Shown here piece after piece: positions 45,369 to 52,535 of a DNA stretch of 64,000 nt. The notes beneath the pieces are model-generated. The model was not told where the DNA came from, did not search any database, and saw only the letters and a program-made list of their open reading frames with translations. The DNA is from Brooklawnia cerclae (GTDB lineage: Bacteria; Actinomycetota; Actinomycetes; Propionibacteriales; Propionibacteriaceae). Within the stretch, counting starts at the first letter, position 1, and every line of letters begins with the position of its first letter. The stretch spans positions 2,046,001-2,110,000 of the forward strand of contig NZ_JAAMOZ010000001.1 in NCBI RefSeq assembly GCF_011758645.1, given 5' to 3'. A program made the position numbers and the translations under genes.

Positions 45369-46384
45369 AGGCCTACAAGGGATTTTCTAAAGACATGACG
45401 TGCCGTGGCTTCCAGTACGCAGAGGGCGAGACTTACACCACCGACCGCGCCGTCCTGTGCGAGACCGGCTTCCACGCCTGCCCGGAGCCGCTGGACGTGC
45501 TGGGCTTCTACAAGCCGGGAAAGAGCGTCTATCACGAGGTCGAGCTGGGTGACGACGCCAAGCTGGATGGCAGCAAGGCCGTCTCGACGGCGATTTACAT
45601 CGGCGCGAAGATCAGCATCGCCGGACTCGTGAAGGCGCACATCGATATCGCGTGGAAGCGGGCGAACAAAGAGCCCAAGAATACGACCTCGGGCTACTAC
45701 TCGACGGCTGCGACCTCGGGCTACTCCTCGACGGCTGCGACCTCGGGCAACGACTCGACGGCTGCGACCTCGGGCAACGACTCGACGGCTGCGACCTCGG
45801 GCCACTCCTCGACGGCTGCGACCTCGGGCAACGACTCGACGGCTGCGACCTCGGGCAACGACTCGACGGCTGCGACCTCGGGCTACTACTCGACGGCTGC
45901 GACCTCGGGCAACTCCTCGACGGCTGCGACCTCGGGCTACTACTCGACGGCTGCGACCTCGGGCTACTACTCGACGGCTGCGACCTCGGGCCACTACTCG
46001 ACGGCTGCGACCTCGGGCTACTCCTCGACGGCTGCGGCCTCGGGCTACTACTCGACTGCTGCGGCCTCGGGCTACTCCTCGACGGCTGCGACCTCGGGCT
46101 ACTCCTCGACGGCTGCGACCTCGGGCAACGACTCGACGGCTGCGACCTCGGGCCACTACTCGACTGCTGCGACCTCGGGCGATGAGTCTGTCGCCGTCGC
46201 CGCCGGATACCAGTGCTCGGCCAAAGGCACGGCAGGAAACTGGCTCGTGCTCGTCGAACGCGACACCACGGGCCACATCCTCGGCGTCGTGTCGGTCAAG
46301 ATCGGCTCCAAACGCAAAGGCAAGCGGATCAAGCCCGACACCGCATACATGCTCGTCGGCGGAGAGCTGGTGGAGCGGCCATGA
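45365..46384 (+). CDS. DUF7666-type protein with 18 nine-residue repeats
   Basis: This 339-aa protein has three parts. Residues 1-109 (KAYKGFSKDMTCRGFQYAEG) match the DUF7666 type of phage protein. Residues 110-271 are 18 units of GxxSTAATS. The C-terminal part AGYQCSAKGTAGNWLVLVER closes the repeat stack. The repeat resembles a beta-solenoid with Tyr/Asn/His at the variable spots. It probably forms a rigid rod or binding surface. Function unknown; the repeats are nearly identical at DNA level. Confidence 0.75.
   Translation: MKAYKGFSKDMTCRGFQYAEGETYTTDRAVLCETGFHACPEPLDVLGFYKPGKSVYHEVELGDDAKLDGSKAVSTAIYIGAKISIAGLVKAHIDIAWKRANKEPKNTTSGYYSTAATSGYSSTAATSGNDSTAATSGNDSTAATSGHSSTAATSGNDSTAATSGNDSTAATSGYYSTAATSGNSSTAATSGYYSTAATSGYYSTAATSGHYSTAATSGYSSTAAASGYYSTAAASGYSSTAATSGYSSTAATSGNDSTAATSGHYSTAATSGDESVAVAAGYQCSAKGTAGNWLVLVERDTTGHILGVVSVKIGSKRKGKRIKPDTAYMLVGGELVERP
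45692..46177 (+). repeat. 18 tandem copies of a 27-bp repeat
   Basis: The unit is GGCTACTACTCGACGGCTGC followed by GACCTCG. Copies differ mainly at the two codons after GGC (TAC TAC, TAC TCC, AAC GAC, CAC TAC and so on), while the silent positions of the rest stay the same. This points to recent expansion by slippage or recombination. Units 13 and 14 carry GCC in place of ACC. Confidence 0.95.
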
Positions 46385-46575
46385 GAACCGTCACCACCAC
46401 ATATCAGCCCGTCTACGTCCGTGCGGAAAAGACCCCGTACGTCGCGGTCAAGAACGGCCGCCAAGGCCTATCCGTCGAACTGAAACGCTCCTACTGGGAA
46501 GAGGCGACCCGCGTCATGGAAGACCTCGACTACCAACTCGGCATTCCGTCCCTGTTCGACGGAGGTGCCGCATGA
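46381..46575 (+). CDS. small phage protein (64 aa)
   Basis: A 64-codon frame is coupled to both neighbours (ATGA overlaps). It has a beta-rich start (VTTTYQPVYVRAEKTPYVAV) and a helical end. No family is recognised. Confidence 0.5.
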   Translation: MRTVTTTYQPVYVRAEKTPYVAVKNGRQGLSVELKRSYWEEATRVMEDLDYQLGIPSLFDGGAA

Positions 46576-47111
46576 TCCGCCCCATCGAGGTCACGCTGCG
46601 AGGCCCGTGGAAAGGCCGCGACCAGGATTGGACGCTCGCGAAATGGACAGGCAGCAAACACCCGGTCGACGCGCAGACCATCGAGGCGCTGGTCCATCAC
46701 CACAGCGGAGGCCAGGGAATCTTCCGGCTGCCTGACCTGCCGGCGATGCTCGCCTGGTGCCGCAAGGCCGCCAGGCGTCCCGACGGCATCGCCGGGCTGA
46801 ACCTGCTCGCACGGGTCGCGATCTTCTCGCAACTGCCGCTGGCCGACGCGATCTGGCTCCAGTGCTGGATGGTCGACCTCAAGCCGCCATCCGAGCTTGT
46901 CACGGTCAGCGAATGGCGTGCGGTCGGTGTCCTCGACGTGGACGCGCTGCAAGCCAGATGGGGCACACGGCTGGCCGGGGCCCGCGAGATCGCCGAGCTG
47001 CGGACGCTCCGGGACACGCTCGCCGCCATCGAGATCGACATCGCTGCCGCGCAAATCGACGCGGCACGAGCCGCGCTCACAGCCCGCCAGACATGCAGGG
47101 CAGCATCATGA
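46572..47111 (+). CDS. phage protein, paralogue of the gene at 53709
   Basis: This 179-aa protein shares its central block with the gene at 53709: GIFRLPDLPAMLAWCRKAAR here against WQVFTLPPMPEACAWVLKAS there, followed by similar helices. The two copies flank the CRISPR-like cassette. The C-terminus is a helical coiled coil. Function unknown. Confidence 0.6.
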   Translation: MIRPIEVTLRGPWKGRDQDWTLAKWTGSKHPVDAQTIEALVHHHSGGQGIFRLPDLPAMLAWCRKAARRPDGIAGLNLLARVAIFSQLPLADAIWLQCWMVDLKPPSELVTVSEWRAVGVLDVDALQARWGTRLAGAREIAELRTLRDTLAAIEIDIAAAQIDAARAALTARQTCRAAS

Positions 47112-47233
47112 CCGCCACCCGCCACTGTAGCAGCCCAGTCGTCATCCCGGAGGCCGTCGTCTATCCGCCCGGCTCCGACGTCGACGGCGCACCCATATAC
47201 GCGACGACGGTCTGGGCGCTGCGCGTGCACTGA
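47108..47233 (+). CDS. tiny phage protein (41 aa)
   Basis: A 41-codon frame starts in an ATGA overlap with the gene before it. It has a PEAVVYPPGSDVDGAPIYAT core. There is little else to support it. Confidence 0.35.
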   Translation: MTATRHCSSPVVIPEAVVYPPGSDVDGAPIYATTVWALRVH

Positions 47234-47284
47234 TGCGGTCCGCGCGACCAGGACGGTGACACCCGATCGGTCGGCGGATGGTGC

Positions 47285-47473
47285 GTGAGGAGATCCGGCG
47301 AATGCGAGCTGTCCCGCGCCGGGAGGTGGGGCAGCCCGGAGCGCTACCAGCGCTGGCAATACCGGTTCGCCAGCTATCCGGAAGCACTCGCGGCGGCACG
47401 ATCGGCGTCCACGTCGATGGTCGTCAACGGCATGACGTGGGACGAGTACAAGGCGTGGGCAGAAAGCCGATGA
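47285..47473 (+). CDS. small phage protein (up to 62 aa), start uncertain
   Basis: The frame has a convincing C-terminus (YQRWQYRFASYPEALAAARS and a WDEYKAWAESR tail) but only a weak GTG start without a ribosome site, so the true N-terminus may differ. It overlaps the next gene by four bases. Confidence 0.4.
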   Translation: MRRSGECELSRAGRWGSPERYQRWQYRFASYPEALAAARSASTSMVVNGMTWDEYKAWAESR

Positions 47474-47685
47474 CCAGCCAGCCATGGGCGGACGCCGTCC
47501 GCGAACTGCGCGTCCATGTCGAGGAGATCGCCGACATGCTCGGCCCGCTCGACGCCTGCAAGCCGATCGAGATCTACGCCACGCAGCCGGACCTCGGCAT
47601 CTACCGCGCGCAGGGCTGGCGGTGCGAGCGGTTCGACACCTGCCCGGAATGCCTAGCCAAGGAGGAACGATGGCTGATTACGTGA
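47470..47685 (+). CDS. small phage protein (71 aa)
   Basis: This 71-aa protein has a helical first half and a later CERFDTCPECLAKEE with three cysteines that could bind zinc. It is coupled upstream and overlaps the next gene by 16 bases. Confidence 0.5.
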   Translation: MTSQPWADAVRELRVHVEEIADMLGPLDACKPIEIYATQPDLGIYRAQGWRCERFDTCPECLAKEERWLIT

Positions 47686-47906
47686 GCTACTACACGCCGA
47701 CCGACGATGAGATCCGGGCGTCCACGACGAGGCTCGGCGCATGGAGCGGGGACGCCTACGACCGGTGGCTGGCCGCCCACGACGCTGCACTACGGAAGTC
47801 GATCGCGGCGGCCATCGAGGACTGCAACGACCACTGCCACGACCAATGGGACGAAGCGATCACCCTCGCCGCCAGCATCGCTAGGGGTGAGCCGCCGACC
47901 ACATGA
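47670..47906 (+). CDS. small phage protein (78 aa)
   Basis: The ATG at 47670 follows AAGGAGG. The 78-aa product is helical with many Asp and His residues (IEDCNDHCHDQWDEAI). Its stop overlaps the ATG of the DUF4406-like remnant. Unknown function. Confidence 0.5.
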   Translation: MADYVSYYTPTDDEIRASTTRLGAWSGDAYDRWLAAHDAALRKSIAAAIEDCNDHCHDQWDEAITLAASIARGEPPTT

Positions 47907-47992
47907 TCACCTACATCGCAGGACCCATGACAGGCCTCCCGGACCTCAACCGGGAGGCCTTTTTCGTGGCCGACCAGAGAAAGGAGACAAGC
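47903..47992 (+). pseudogene. 5' remnant of a DUF4406-like (deoxyribosyltransferase-related) gene
   Basis: The first 30 codons read MITYIAGPMTGLPDLNREAF, the typical start of phage DUF4406 proteins, but then run in frame into the Cas6e-like gene. The rest of a DUF4406 domain is missing. This suggests that the CRISPR-like cassette replaced or interrupted such a gene. A translational fusion adding 30 residues to Cas6e is the alternative. Confidence 0.55.
47933..47964 (+). terminator. intrinsic terminator at the left edge of the type IV cassette
   Basis: GGCCTCCCGG (47933-47942) and CCGGGAGGCC (47950-47959) form a perfect 10-bp stem with a 7-nt loop, followed by TTTTT. It lies 29 bp before the Cas6e start, which would set the cassette apart from upstream transcription. 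Confidence 0.8.
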
Positions 47993-48589
47993 GTGGACGG
48001 CATCGTCCTGACAAGACTGTCCCTCACGCCACAAGGCATGCGCGTGCCGATCAGGGAATGGCACACCGTCATCGCCACCTCATCGAAGAACACGTCCGGG
48101 GACAGAGCACTGTGGGCGTGGCCCGACCGGGCCACCATCCTCGTGCAATCCCCGGCGCCGGGCATGCTCACCGACATGCTCACCGGCCTGGCGACCGTCA
48201 CAGCCAGCGAGCCACGCCGCACCGCGTTCCCGGCCGGGGCCAGAGTCCGGGTGTCCGGGCTCCTCAACCCGACGAAGACGAAGTGGGTGTACAACGACGA
48301 GCGCGTCCGGGTGAAGATGGCGCGCGGGCTGGTTCCCGAGAGTGAGTGGCCCGAGTGGGTTGCTGCTCGTCTCGATGGGGCACTGTCCGGGCTCGACGTC
48401 ACCTGCCAGCGACTGCCCACGGTGCGGGCCGTCAAGCCGGGCCACGTCATCACCATGGCCAGGATGGCGTTCAGCGGCACCGCCACCGTGGATGACCCGG
48501 TCGTCCTCGACCGCCTGATCCGCGCCGGTATCGGCAAGGAGAAGGCGTACGGGTGCGGCCTGATCCTGGTCGACGGGGTGACGCCATGA
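47993..48589 (+). CDS. Cas6e-like CRISPR RNA endoribonuclease
   Basis: This 198-aa protein follows the CasE/Cas6e plan: VLTRLSLTPQG at the N-terminus, a candidate catalytic His24 in REWHTVIA, LVQSPAP, RVSGLLNPTKTKW, and the C-terminal glycine-rich loop GIGKEKAYGCG (179-189) before GLILV. In type I-E, Cas6e cuts the repeat hairpin to make guide RNAs. The GTG at 47993 follows AGAAAGGAGA at good spacing. It overlaps the next gene by four bases. Classic type IV-B loci usually have no Cas6. Confidence 0.88.
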   Translation: MDGIVLTRLSLTPQGMRVPIREWHTVIATSSKNTSGDRALWAWPDRATILVQSPAPGMLTDMLTGLATVTASEPRRTAFPAGARVRVSGLLNPTKTKWVYNDERVRVKMARGLVPESEWPEWVAARLDGALSGLDVTCQRLPTVRAVKPGHVITMARMAFSGTATVDDPVVLDRLIRAGIGKEKAYGCGLILVDGVTP

Positions 48590-49347
48590 CCGAGACCTCG
48601 TCCACACGGCTCGTCTGGGATCTGGCCGGGCGACCGCGGATCACCGCACCGGGGACGGCCGCACACCTCAAGGACTCCCCGGGCGTGTGCGCGATGTGCG
48701 GCCACGACTCGCCGGTCACAGCGAACGCGGACCGGGCGCTCGGGAAGAACTTCTCCGACCAGGGGCATCTCCAGCGCCACGACAGCCCGGACATCTGCCC
48801 GGCATGCCTGTGGTGCGCATCTGGCAAGCCGCCGAACACGCTTCGGATGTGGACGATCGTCGCCTCACCTGGAGCCGATCTCCCGGACTCGCAGCCCAAG
48901 GCGTTCCTCCAGGACACTCCCGGGCTGTGCCTCACCTCACGGGCCAGCACGCGGCCGGTCATCGACATACTGGCCGACCCGCCGTCCGGGGACTGGCTCG
49001 TCTCTGTGGCGCTGTCCGGGCAGAAGCATGTGCTGCCGTTCGCTGCGGTCAACCACGGCAGCGGACAGTGGACGGTGCGGGTCGAGGACCACAGCGTCAC
49101 CGCCACCCCGGCCCAATGGCGCCAGGTCCACGCCTGCACCCTCGGCCTGCGCAGACTCGGCGTCCCAGCCGAGGCCGTCATGGCCGGGGAACCCCAGTAC
49201 GTCAAGACCCCCGACCAGCTCGCCGCATGGCGGGACCTCAACGCCGGGCTGCTGCCGTGGCTCGGCTCACCACTCCTGGAGCTCGCGCTCTGGACGATCA
49301 CGAAGGACATCACCAATGACACAGCCACTTACCCTGCTGACCGCTGA
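48586..49347 (+). CDS. csf1: Csf1-like zinc protein (type IV large-subunit analogue)
   Basis: This 253-aa protein has a four-cysteine zinc site, C35-x2-C38 (CAMCGH) and C71-x2-C74 (CPACLWC), separated by about 32 residues. This is the signature of Csf1, the reduced Cas8-like subunit of type IV. The assignment rests on this motif, the size and the gene order (cas6-csf1-cas11-csf2-csf3). The remainder is mixed alpha/beta. The end overlaps cas11 by 32 bases. Confidence 0.75.
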   Translation: MTETSSTRLVWDLAGRPRITAPGTAAHLKDSPGVCAMCGHDSPVTANADRALGKNFSDQGHLQRHDSPDICPACLWCASGKPPNTLRMWTIVASPGADLPDSQPKAFLQDTPGLCLTSRASTRPVIDILADPPSGDWLVSVALSGQKHVLPFAAVNHGSGQWTVRVEDHSVTATPAQWRQVHACTLGLRRLGVPAEAVMAGEPQYVKTPDQLAAWRDLNAGLLPWLGSPLLELALWTITKDITNDTATYPADR

Positions 49348-49720
49348 CGACCTCGACGACATCACCGTCGACCTGGTCTTTGCCCTGCGCGACTCCCTCA
49401 CCGAGGATGTGTCCCGCCTCGACTTCTGGCAGGGACGCGCAGCCACCGCCATCGAGACCGCAGCCGCCGGTGGAGAGGCGTGGCCCCAGGCTGTCACGAT
49501 CGCCGCCCGCAAGCTCCAGATCCCCCAGCTCGCGCTGGAGGCATCCAAGACCATCACCAAGCTCGGCGGGCGCATCGAGGGCCACTACAGCCAGTGGCAG
49601 GCCCACGTTGCCCGCAACCTCGTCTACATCGTCGCCCTGGCCAGAGTCGAGAACACCAGCCGCAAAACCCCCAAGCCCGACCCCGAACCGACCACCGACA
49701 CCGAAGAGGCAATCTTCTGA
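49316..49720 (+). CDS. cas11: Cas11-like small subunit
   Basis: This 134-aa, almost wholly helical protein has four to five helices (DDLDDITVDLVFALRDSL; WPQAVTIAARKLQIPQLALE; YSQWQAHVARNLVYIVALAR) and a disordered Pro/Thr/Glu tail. Small subunits are very variable, so this call leans on position between csf1 and csf2. In the known IV-B complex, Cas11 lines the Cas7 filament. Confidence 0.65.
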   Translation: MTQPLTLLTADDLDDITVDLVFALRDSLTEDVSRLDFWQGRAATAIETAAAGGEAWPQAVTIAARKLQIPQLALEASKTITKLGGRIEGHYSQWQAHVARNLVYIVALARVENTSRKTPKPDPEPTTDTEEAIF

Positions 49721-50598
49721 TGACCACCACCATCATCCCTGCCCAGCAGGAGACCATCAACTACACCGCCACACTGCTGTCGCCGTTCCACCACGGTGCC
49801 GGGAACTCCGGAAACACCGCCCTTCTGCGCACCCAGGACGTCGCCCAGCCCGACGGGACGGTCGCCCAGGTGCCGTTCCTGTCGGCCGCCTCCATCCGCC
49901 ACGCCCTGCGCGACCGGATCGCCTGGCATCTCGTGTCCACCCTCGACCTGCGCCCGCCGGCGGTCGTGTGGTCGAAGCTCGGCGTCGATCTGCTGTGGAC
50001 CGGCGGGTCAGTCACCTCCACCGGCGCTGAGGTCGACCTCGGCATGGCCCGGCGTGTTGAGGAGGTCTTCCCGGCGCTCGCCCTGTTCGGGTACTCGGCG
50101 CACTCCGACATCGTGTCCGGGACGCTGCGGGCCTCCGACGCCATCCTGGTGTGCCGGGAAAACCAGTGGCGGATCCCTGGAGCGCCGGACACCAAGCCCG
50201 CCGCAGCATGGCGGGGCGAGGAGTTCGGCACCCGCCACGACGTGGCATCCACGCCCGTCGCCACCCTGCTGGAGCAGGCCGACACCCTGCTCGGCTCCAC
50301 CGTGAAGACCACCCAGATGATCTTCGACACCCAGGTGCTCATCGCCGGGGCGTCGCTGTCGGGACAACTCGCCCTCCAGCACGGAGCCACCGCCGCACAC
50401 CGCACGGTCCTGGGTGCCGCGCTCGCACTGTGGGCCCCCGGCGGCGAGGCGCTCCTCGGCGCCAAGACCGCCCAGGGATACGGCCGGGCTGCCATCGCCG
50501 GGCTGCCCGATACCAGCGCCGACCTGGCGGCGTGGACCGCCCACATCGCCGACCGGCGTGACGACATCCTCCAGCTGGTCGAGGACCTCACGAGATGA
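49720..50598 (+). CDS. csf2: Csf2, Cas7-like backbone protein of type IV
   Basis: This 292-aa RAMP protein has the Cas7 start LLSPFHHGAGN (20-29) and the PFLSAASIRHALRD block (52-65), equivalent to the IPGSSLRGALR motif of Cas7/Csm3. Next come ALFGYSAHSDIVSGTLRAS and a C-terminal glycine-rich stretch, GGEALLGAKTAQGYGRA. It should polymerise along a guide RNA. Its ATG shares a base with the cas11 stop. It is the clearest Cas gene in the locus with Cas6e. Confidence 0.85.
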   Translation: MTTTIIPAQQETINYTATLLSPFHHGAGNSGNTALLRTQDVAQPDGTVAQVPFLSAASIRHALRDRIAWHLVSTLDLRPPAVVWSKLGVDLLWTGGSVTSTGAEVDLGMARRVEEVFPALALFGYSAHSDIVSGTLRASDAILVCRENQWRIPGAPDTKPAAAWRGEEFGTRHDVASTPVATLLEQADTLLGSTVKTTQMIFDTQVLIAGASLSGQLALQHGATAAHRTVLGAALALWAPGGEALLGAKTAQGYGRAAIAGLPDTSADLAAWTAHIADRRDDILQLVEDLTR

Positions 50599-51221
50599 GC
50601 GAGGCCCAGCCGATGGCCATCACCGCGTTCCTCACGAGCGCGGTGGTGGGCCTGGAGCGCGGCGTCATTCTCGACGGCCCGCTGTCGTACACGTGGGCGG
50701 CTCTGGCGGCTGCGTCGGGCCGCCCCCTGCCTCCGATCCGGGACGACTTCGTTGCTCCCATCCCGATGCCGTTCCGGCGGTGGGAGATGGGGGGCACATG
50801 GGGGTGGTGCTGCTCGAAGGGCACCGAGCACATCCTCAAGTGGACCGCCGTCGAGGTCCGCCGCAAGCCCGCCACCGACGCCATGGCCATCTTCACCGAC
50901 CTCGCGAAGCATCACGCCGGACTCGGCCCGACCAAGGCCCGCAACACGACCCTGTCGGCCCGGATCGCCACAACGATCCGCTGGGACGCGCTGGTCACCG
51001 ACCAGGCCGAGCTGCACCGGCTGCTGGCGGCGACCACCAACATTTCCGCCCGCCACCGCAACGGGTTCGGGCAGGTGGTCAAGTGGCTCGTCGAGCCGTC
51101 CCACGATACGGACGGATGGCGCAGACGGCCCCTGCCCGCACCGGGCGGGGAGATGCTGCCCGTCCGCCCGCCCTACTGGCACCGCACCACCTGGGCGCCC
51201 TGCGAAAGCCCTGCGGCATGA
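50595..51221 (+). CDS. csf3: Csf3, Cas5-like protein of type IV
   Basis: This 208-aa protein starts with the Csf3-like motif GVILDGPLSYTWAALAA (23-39), followed by PIPMPFRRWE. It ends with a glycine loop, RHRNGFGQVVKWLVE (153-167). Csf3 caps the guide RNA 5' handle. It overlaps csf2 by four bases. Confidence 0.8.
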   Translation: MSEAQPMAITAFLTSAVVGLERGVILDGPLSYTWAALAAASGRPLPPIRDDFVAPIPMPFRRWEMGGTWGWCCSKGTEHILKWTAVEVRRKPATDAMAIFTDLAKHHAGLGPTKARNTTLSARIATTIRWDALVTDQAELHRLLAATTNISARHRNGFGQVVKWLVEPSHDTDGWRRRPLPAPGGEMLPVRPPYWHRTTWAPCESPAA

Positions 51222-51454
51222 CCGTCCGCCAGCAGATATGGGACTGGCTGCCCGCACGCCGGGACCGGCGCCGCACCACCGTCGCGCCGGTGATCGCCGC
51301 CGAACTCGGCCTGCCGGTCAGCCTCGTGGCCGCCACCCTCCTCGACATGGAGCGTGGCGGCCACGTCGTCCACGACCGGCGTGGCTCCTGGCACCGGGGC
51401 GTGCCGCTCACCAAACCAGCACCAGACCAACCGGAGGAGGGATTGTGGGACTGA
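51218..51454 (+). CDS. winged-helix DNA-binding protein within the type IV cassette
   Basis: This 78-aa basic protein starts MTVRQQIWDWLPARRDRRRT and has a winged-helix pattern (VAPVIAAELGLPVSLVAATLLDMERGG and a GSWHRG wing). It lies between csf3 and the CysH-like gene, with overlaps on both sides. It could regulate the cassette or be an accessory subunit. No standard type IV name applies. Confidence 0.6.
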   Translation: MTVRQQIWDWLPARRDRRRTTVAPVIAAELGLPVSLVAATLLDMERGGHVVHDRRGSWHRGVPLTKPAPDQPEEGLWD

Positions 51455-52215
51455 TCGACTCGCCAAGATTCAAGCCCCAAGACCTCGCAGCGTGGAAGAA
51501 GCTCGAACGCTACGACGCGGCATTCTCGGCTTTGCCGTCATGGGCCGGGCGCGAAGAAAGAGCCCGTAAGACGATACGAGATTTCGCGTCGGCGGGCGGA
51601 TGTTACGCGTCGACGTCTTGGGGGAAAGACTCGACATGTGTCGCATTTCTGGTGGCAACCAGCGGCGTAAGGTTACCGCTGGTCTATGTGCGTATGCGGG
51701 CCTGGGAATCTCCGGAATGCCTCCAGGTCAGAGACGCGTTCTTGGCACGATACGGCGACGCGGTCGACTATCACGAATACGTCGTGGACGGCGGCATCCG
51801 CTGGTGGCAGACCGCCGAGGCGTCAGCCTTGAAAAGGCGCAGTGGTTCCCATGTCGGCGGCCAGTTCTCCGAGCCGGAGGGCGAGTTCGGGGCTCGGCAT
51901 ATCACCGGAATACGGGCCGAAGAATCGGATATCCGCGACCTCGTCGTCAGGCGGTGGGGCGAGGCCGGGCCGAATGCTTGCCGTCCCATAGCGCGCTGGA
52001 CCGCAATCGATGTGTTCGCGTTCCTGCACCGTCACGACCTGCCTATCCATCCTGCCTATGCCATGAGTTTCGGCGGGCTCATGGATCGGCGATGGCTCCG
52101 AGTTTCCCCCATCGGCGGAATCAGCGCAGCGCACAAGAAGCGCGCCGACTGGGAATCCGCCTACTACCCCGACATCGTGCGCAAAACCCCCGAAGAGATC
52201 GGAGACATGTCATGA
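51445..52215 (+). CDS. CysH-like (PAPS reductase family) protein of the type IV-B cassette
   Basis: This 256-aa PP-loop ATPase-superfamily protein has the STSWGKDS motif (56-63), GIRAEESDIRD and ARWTAIDVFAFLHRHDLP, all typical of the CysH fold. The Cys-rich ends of assimilatory sulfonucleotide reductases (ECGLH or CCxxRK types) are not evident. Type IV-B loci nearly always carry such a gene, with unknown function. The GTG at 51445 follows GGAGGAGGG. Confidence 0.85.
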   Translation: MGLIDSPRFKPQDLAAWKKLERYDAAFSALPSWAGREERARKTIRDFASAGGCYASTSWGKDSTCVAFLVATSGVRLPLVYVRMRAWESPECLQVRDAFLARYGDAVDYHEYVVDGGIRWWQTAEASALKRRSGSHVGGQFSEPEGEFGARHITGIRAEESDIRDLVVRRWGEAGPNACRPIARWTAIDVFAFLHRHDLPIHPAYAMSFGGLMDRRWLRVSPIGGISAAHKKRADWESAYYPDIVRKTPEEIGDMS

Positions 52216-52535
52216 GATGCTCACTGCGCGGCTGCGGAAGAGCCGCGTTCAACCGCGGCCTCTGCCACACCCACTGGAACAAGGTCCGGGACCAGCGCTA
52301 CACCACCGCACAGCTCCTGGAAGACGCGGCCTGGCTGTGCGGCACGGACGATCCGGACAGAGTCGCCAACCGGCTCGGCTACCAGACATTCGAGTCCCTG
52401 CGCGGCACCCTCAACCGGTTCGGGGCAACCACACTCGCCCAGGCCATCTACTGGCAGGTCCCGCTGCCCATCTACACCGACGACGCGGGCAACTGCCACG
52501 CCGTATGGCAGGAGCGGGGGGAGGTGGCCGCATGA
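52212..52535 (+). CDS. zinc-knuckle phage protein, short paralogue
   Basis: This 107-aa protein has one zinc knuckle (C-x4-C-x8-11-C-x2-H at residues 3-21) and a C-terminal domain LLEDAAWLCGTDDPDRVANR shared with the next gene. It overlaps the CysH-like gene by four bases and so is probably translated with the cassette. Similar zinc proteins occur in actinophages; function unknown. Confidence 0.6.
   Translation: MRCSLRGCGRAAFNRGLCHTHWNKVRDQRYTTAQLLEDAAWLCGTDDPDRVANRLGYQTFESLRGTLNRFGATTLAQAIYWQVPLPIYTDDAGNCHAVWQERGEVAA

Noticed and set aside
45692-46177. Regular repeat array that could be taken for CRISPR
   Set aside because: The 27-bp units follow each other directly with no unique spacers, stay in one reading frame and encode a nine-residue repeat inside a DUF7666-type protein.
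44813-46276. Long reverse-strand open frame of 487 codons with RGRSRRVVA repeats
   Set aside because: It is the mirror of the tandem repeat and the exonuclease gene. High G+C and the repeat keep it open by chance, and it has no start signal or known domain.
47933-47959. Hairpin as a solitary CRISPR repeat cut by Cas6e
   Set aside because: The stem is followed by a T-run and resembles the other terminators in the phage at 53664 and 57056, so a terminator is the simpler reading. It remains worth a cleavage test.
47903-48589. One 228-aa gene starting with a DUF4406 motif
   Set aside because: Only 30 residues match DUF4406, a terminator lies inside that part, and a strong ribosome site precedes the GTG at 47993 that gives a normal Cas6e length.
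51445-52215. Assimilatory PAPS/APS reductase for cysteine synthesis
   Set aside because: It lies inside the csf operon of a prophage, has no partner sulfur genes, and lacks the cysteine-rich ends of working reductases as far as can be seen.
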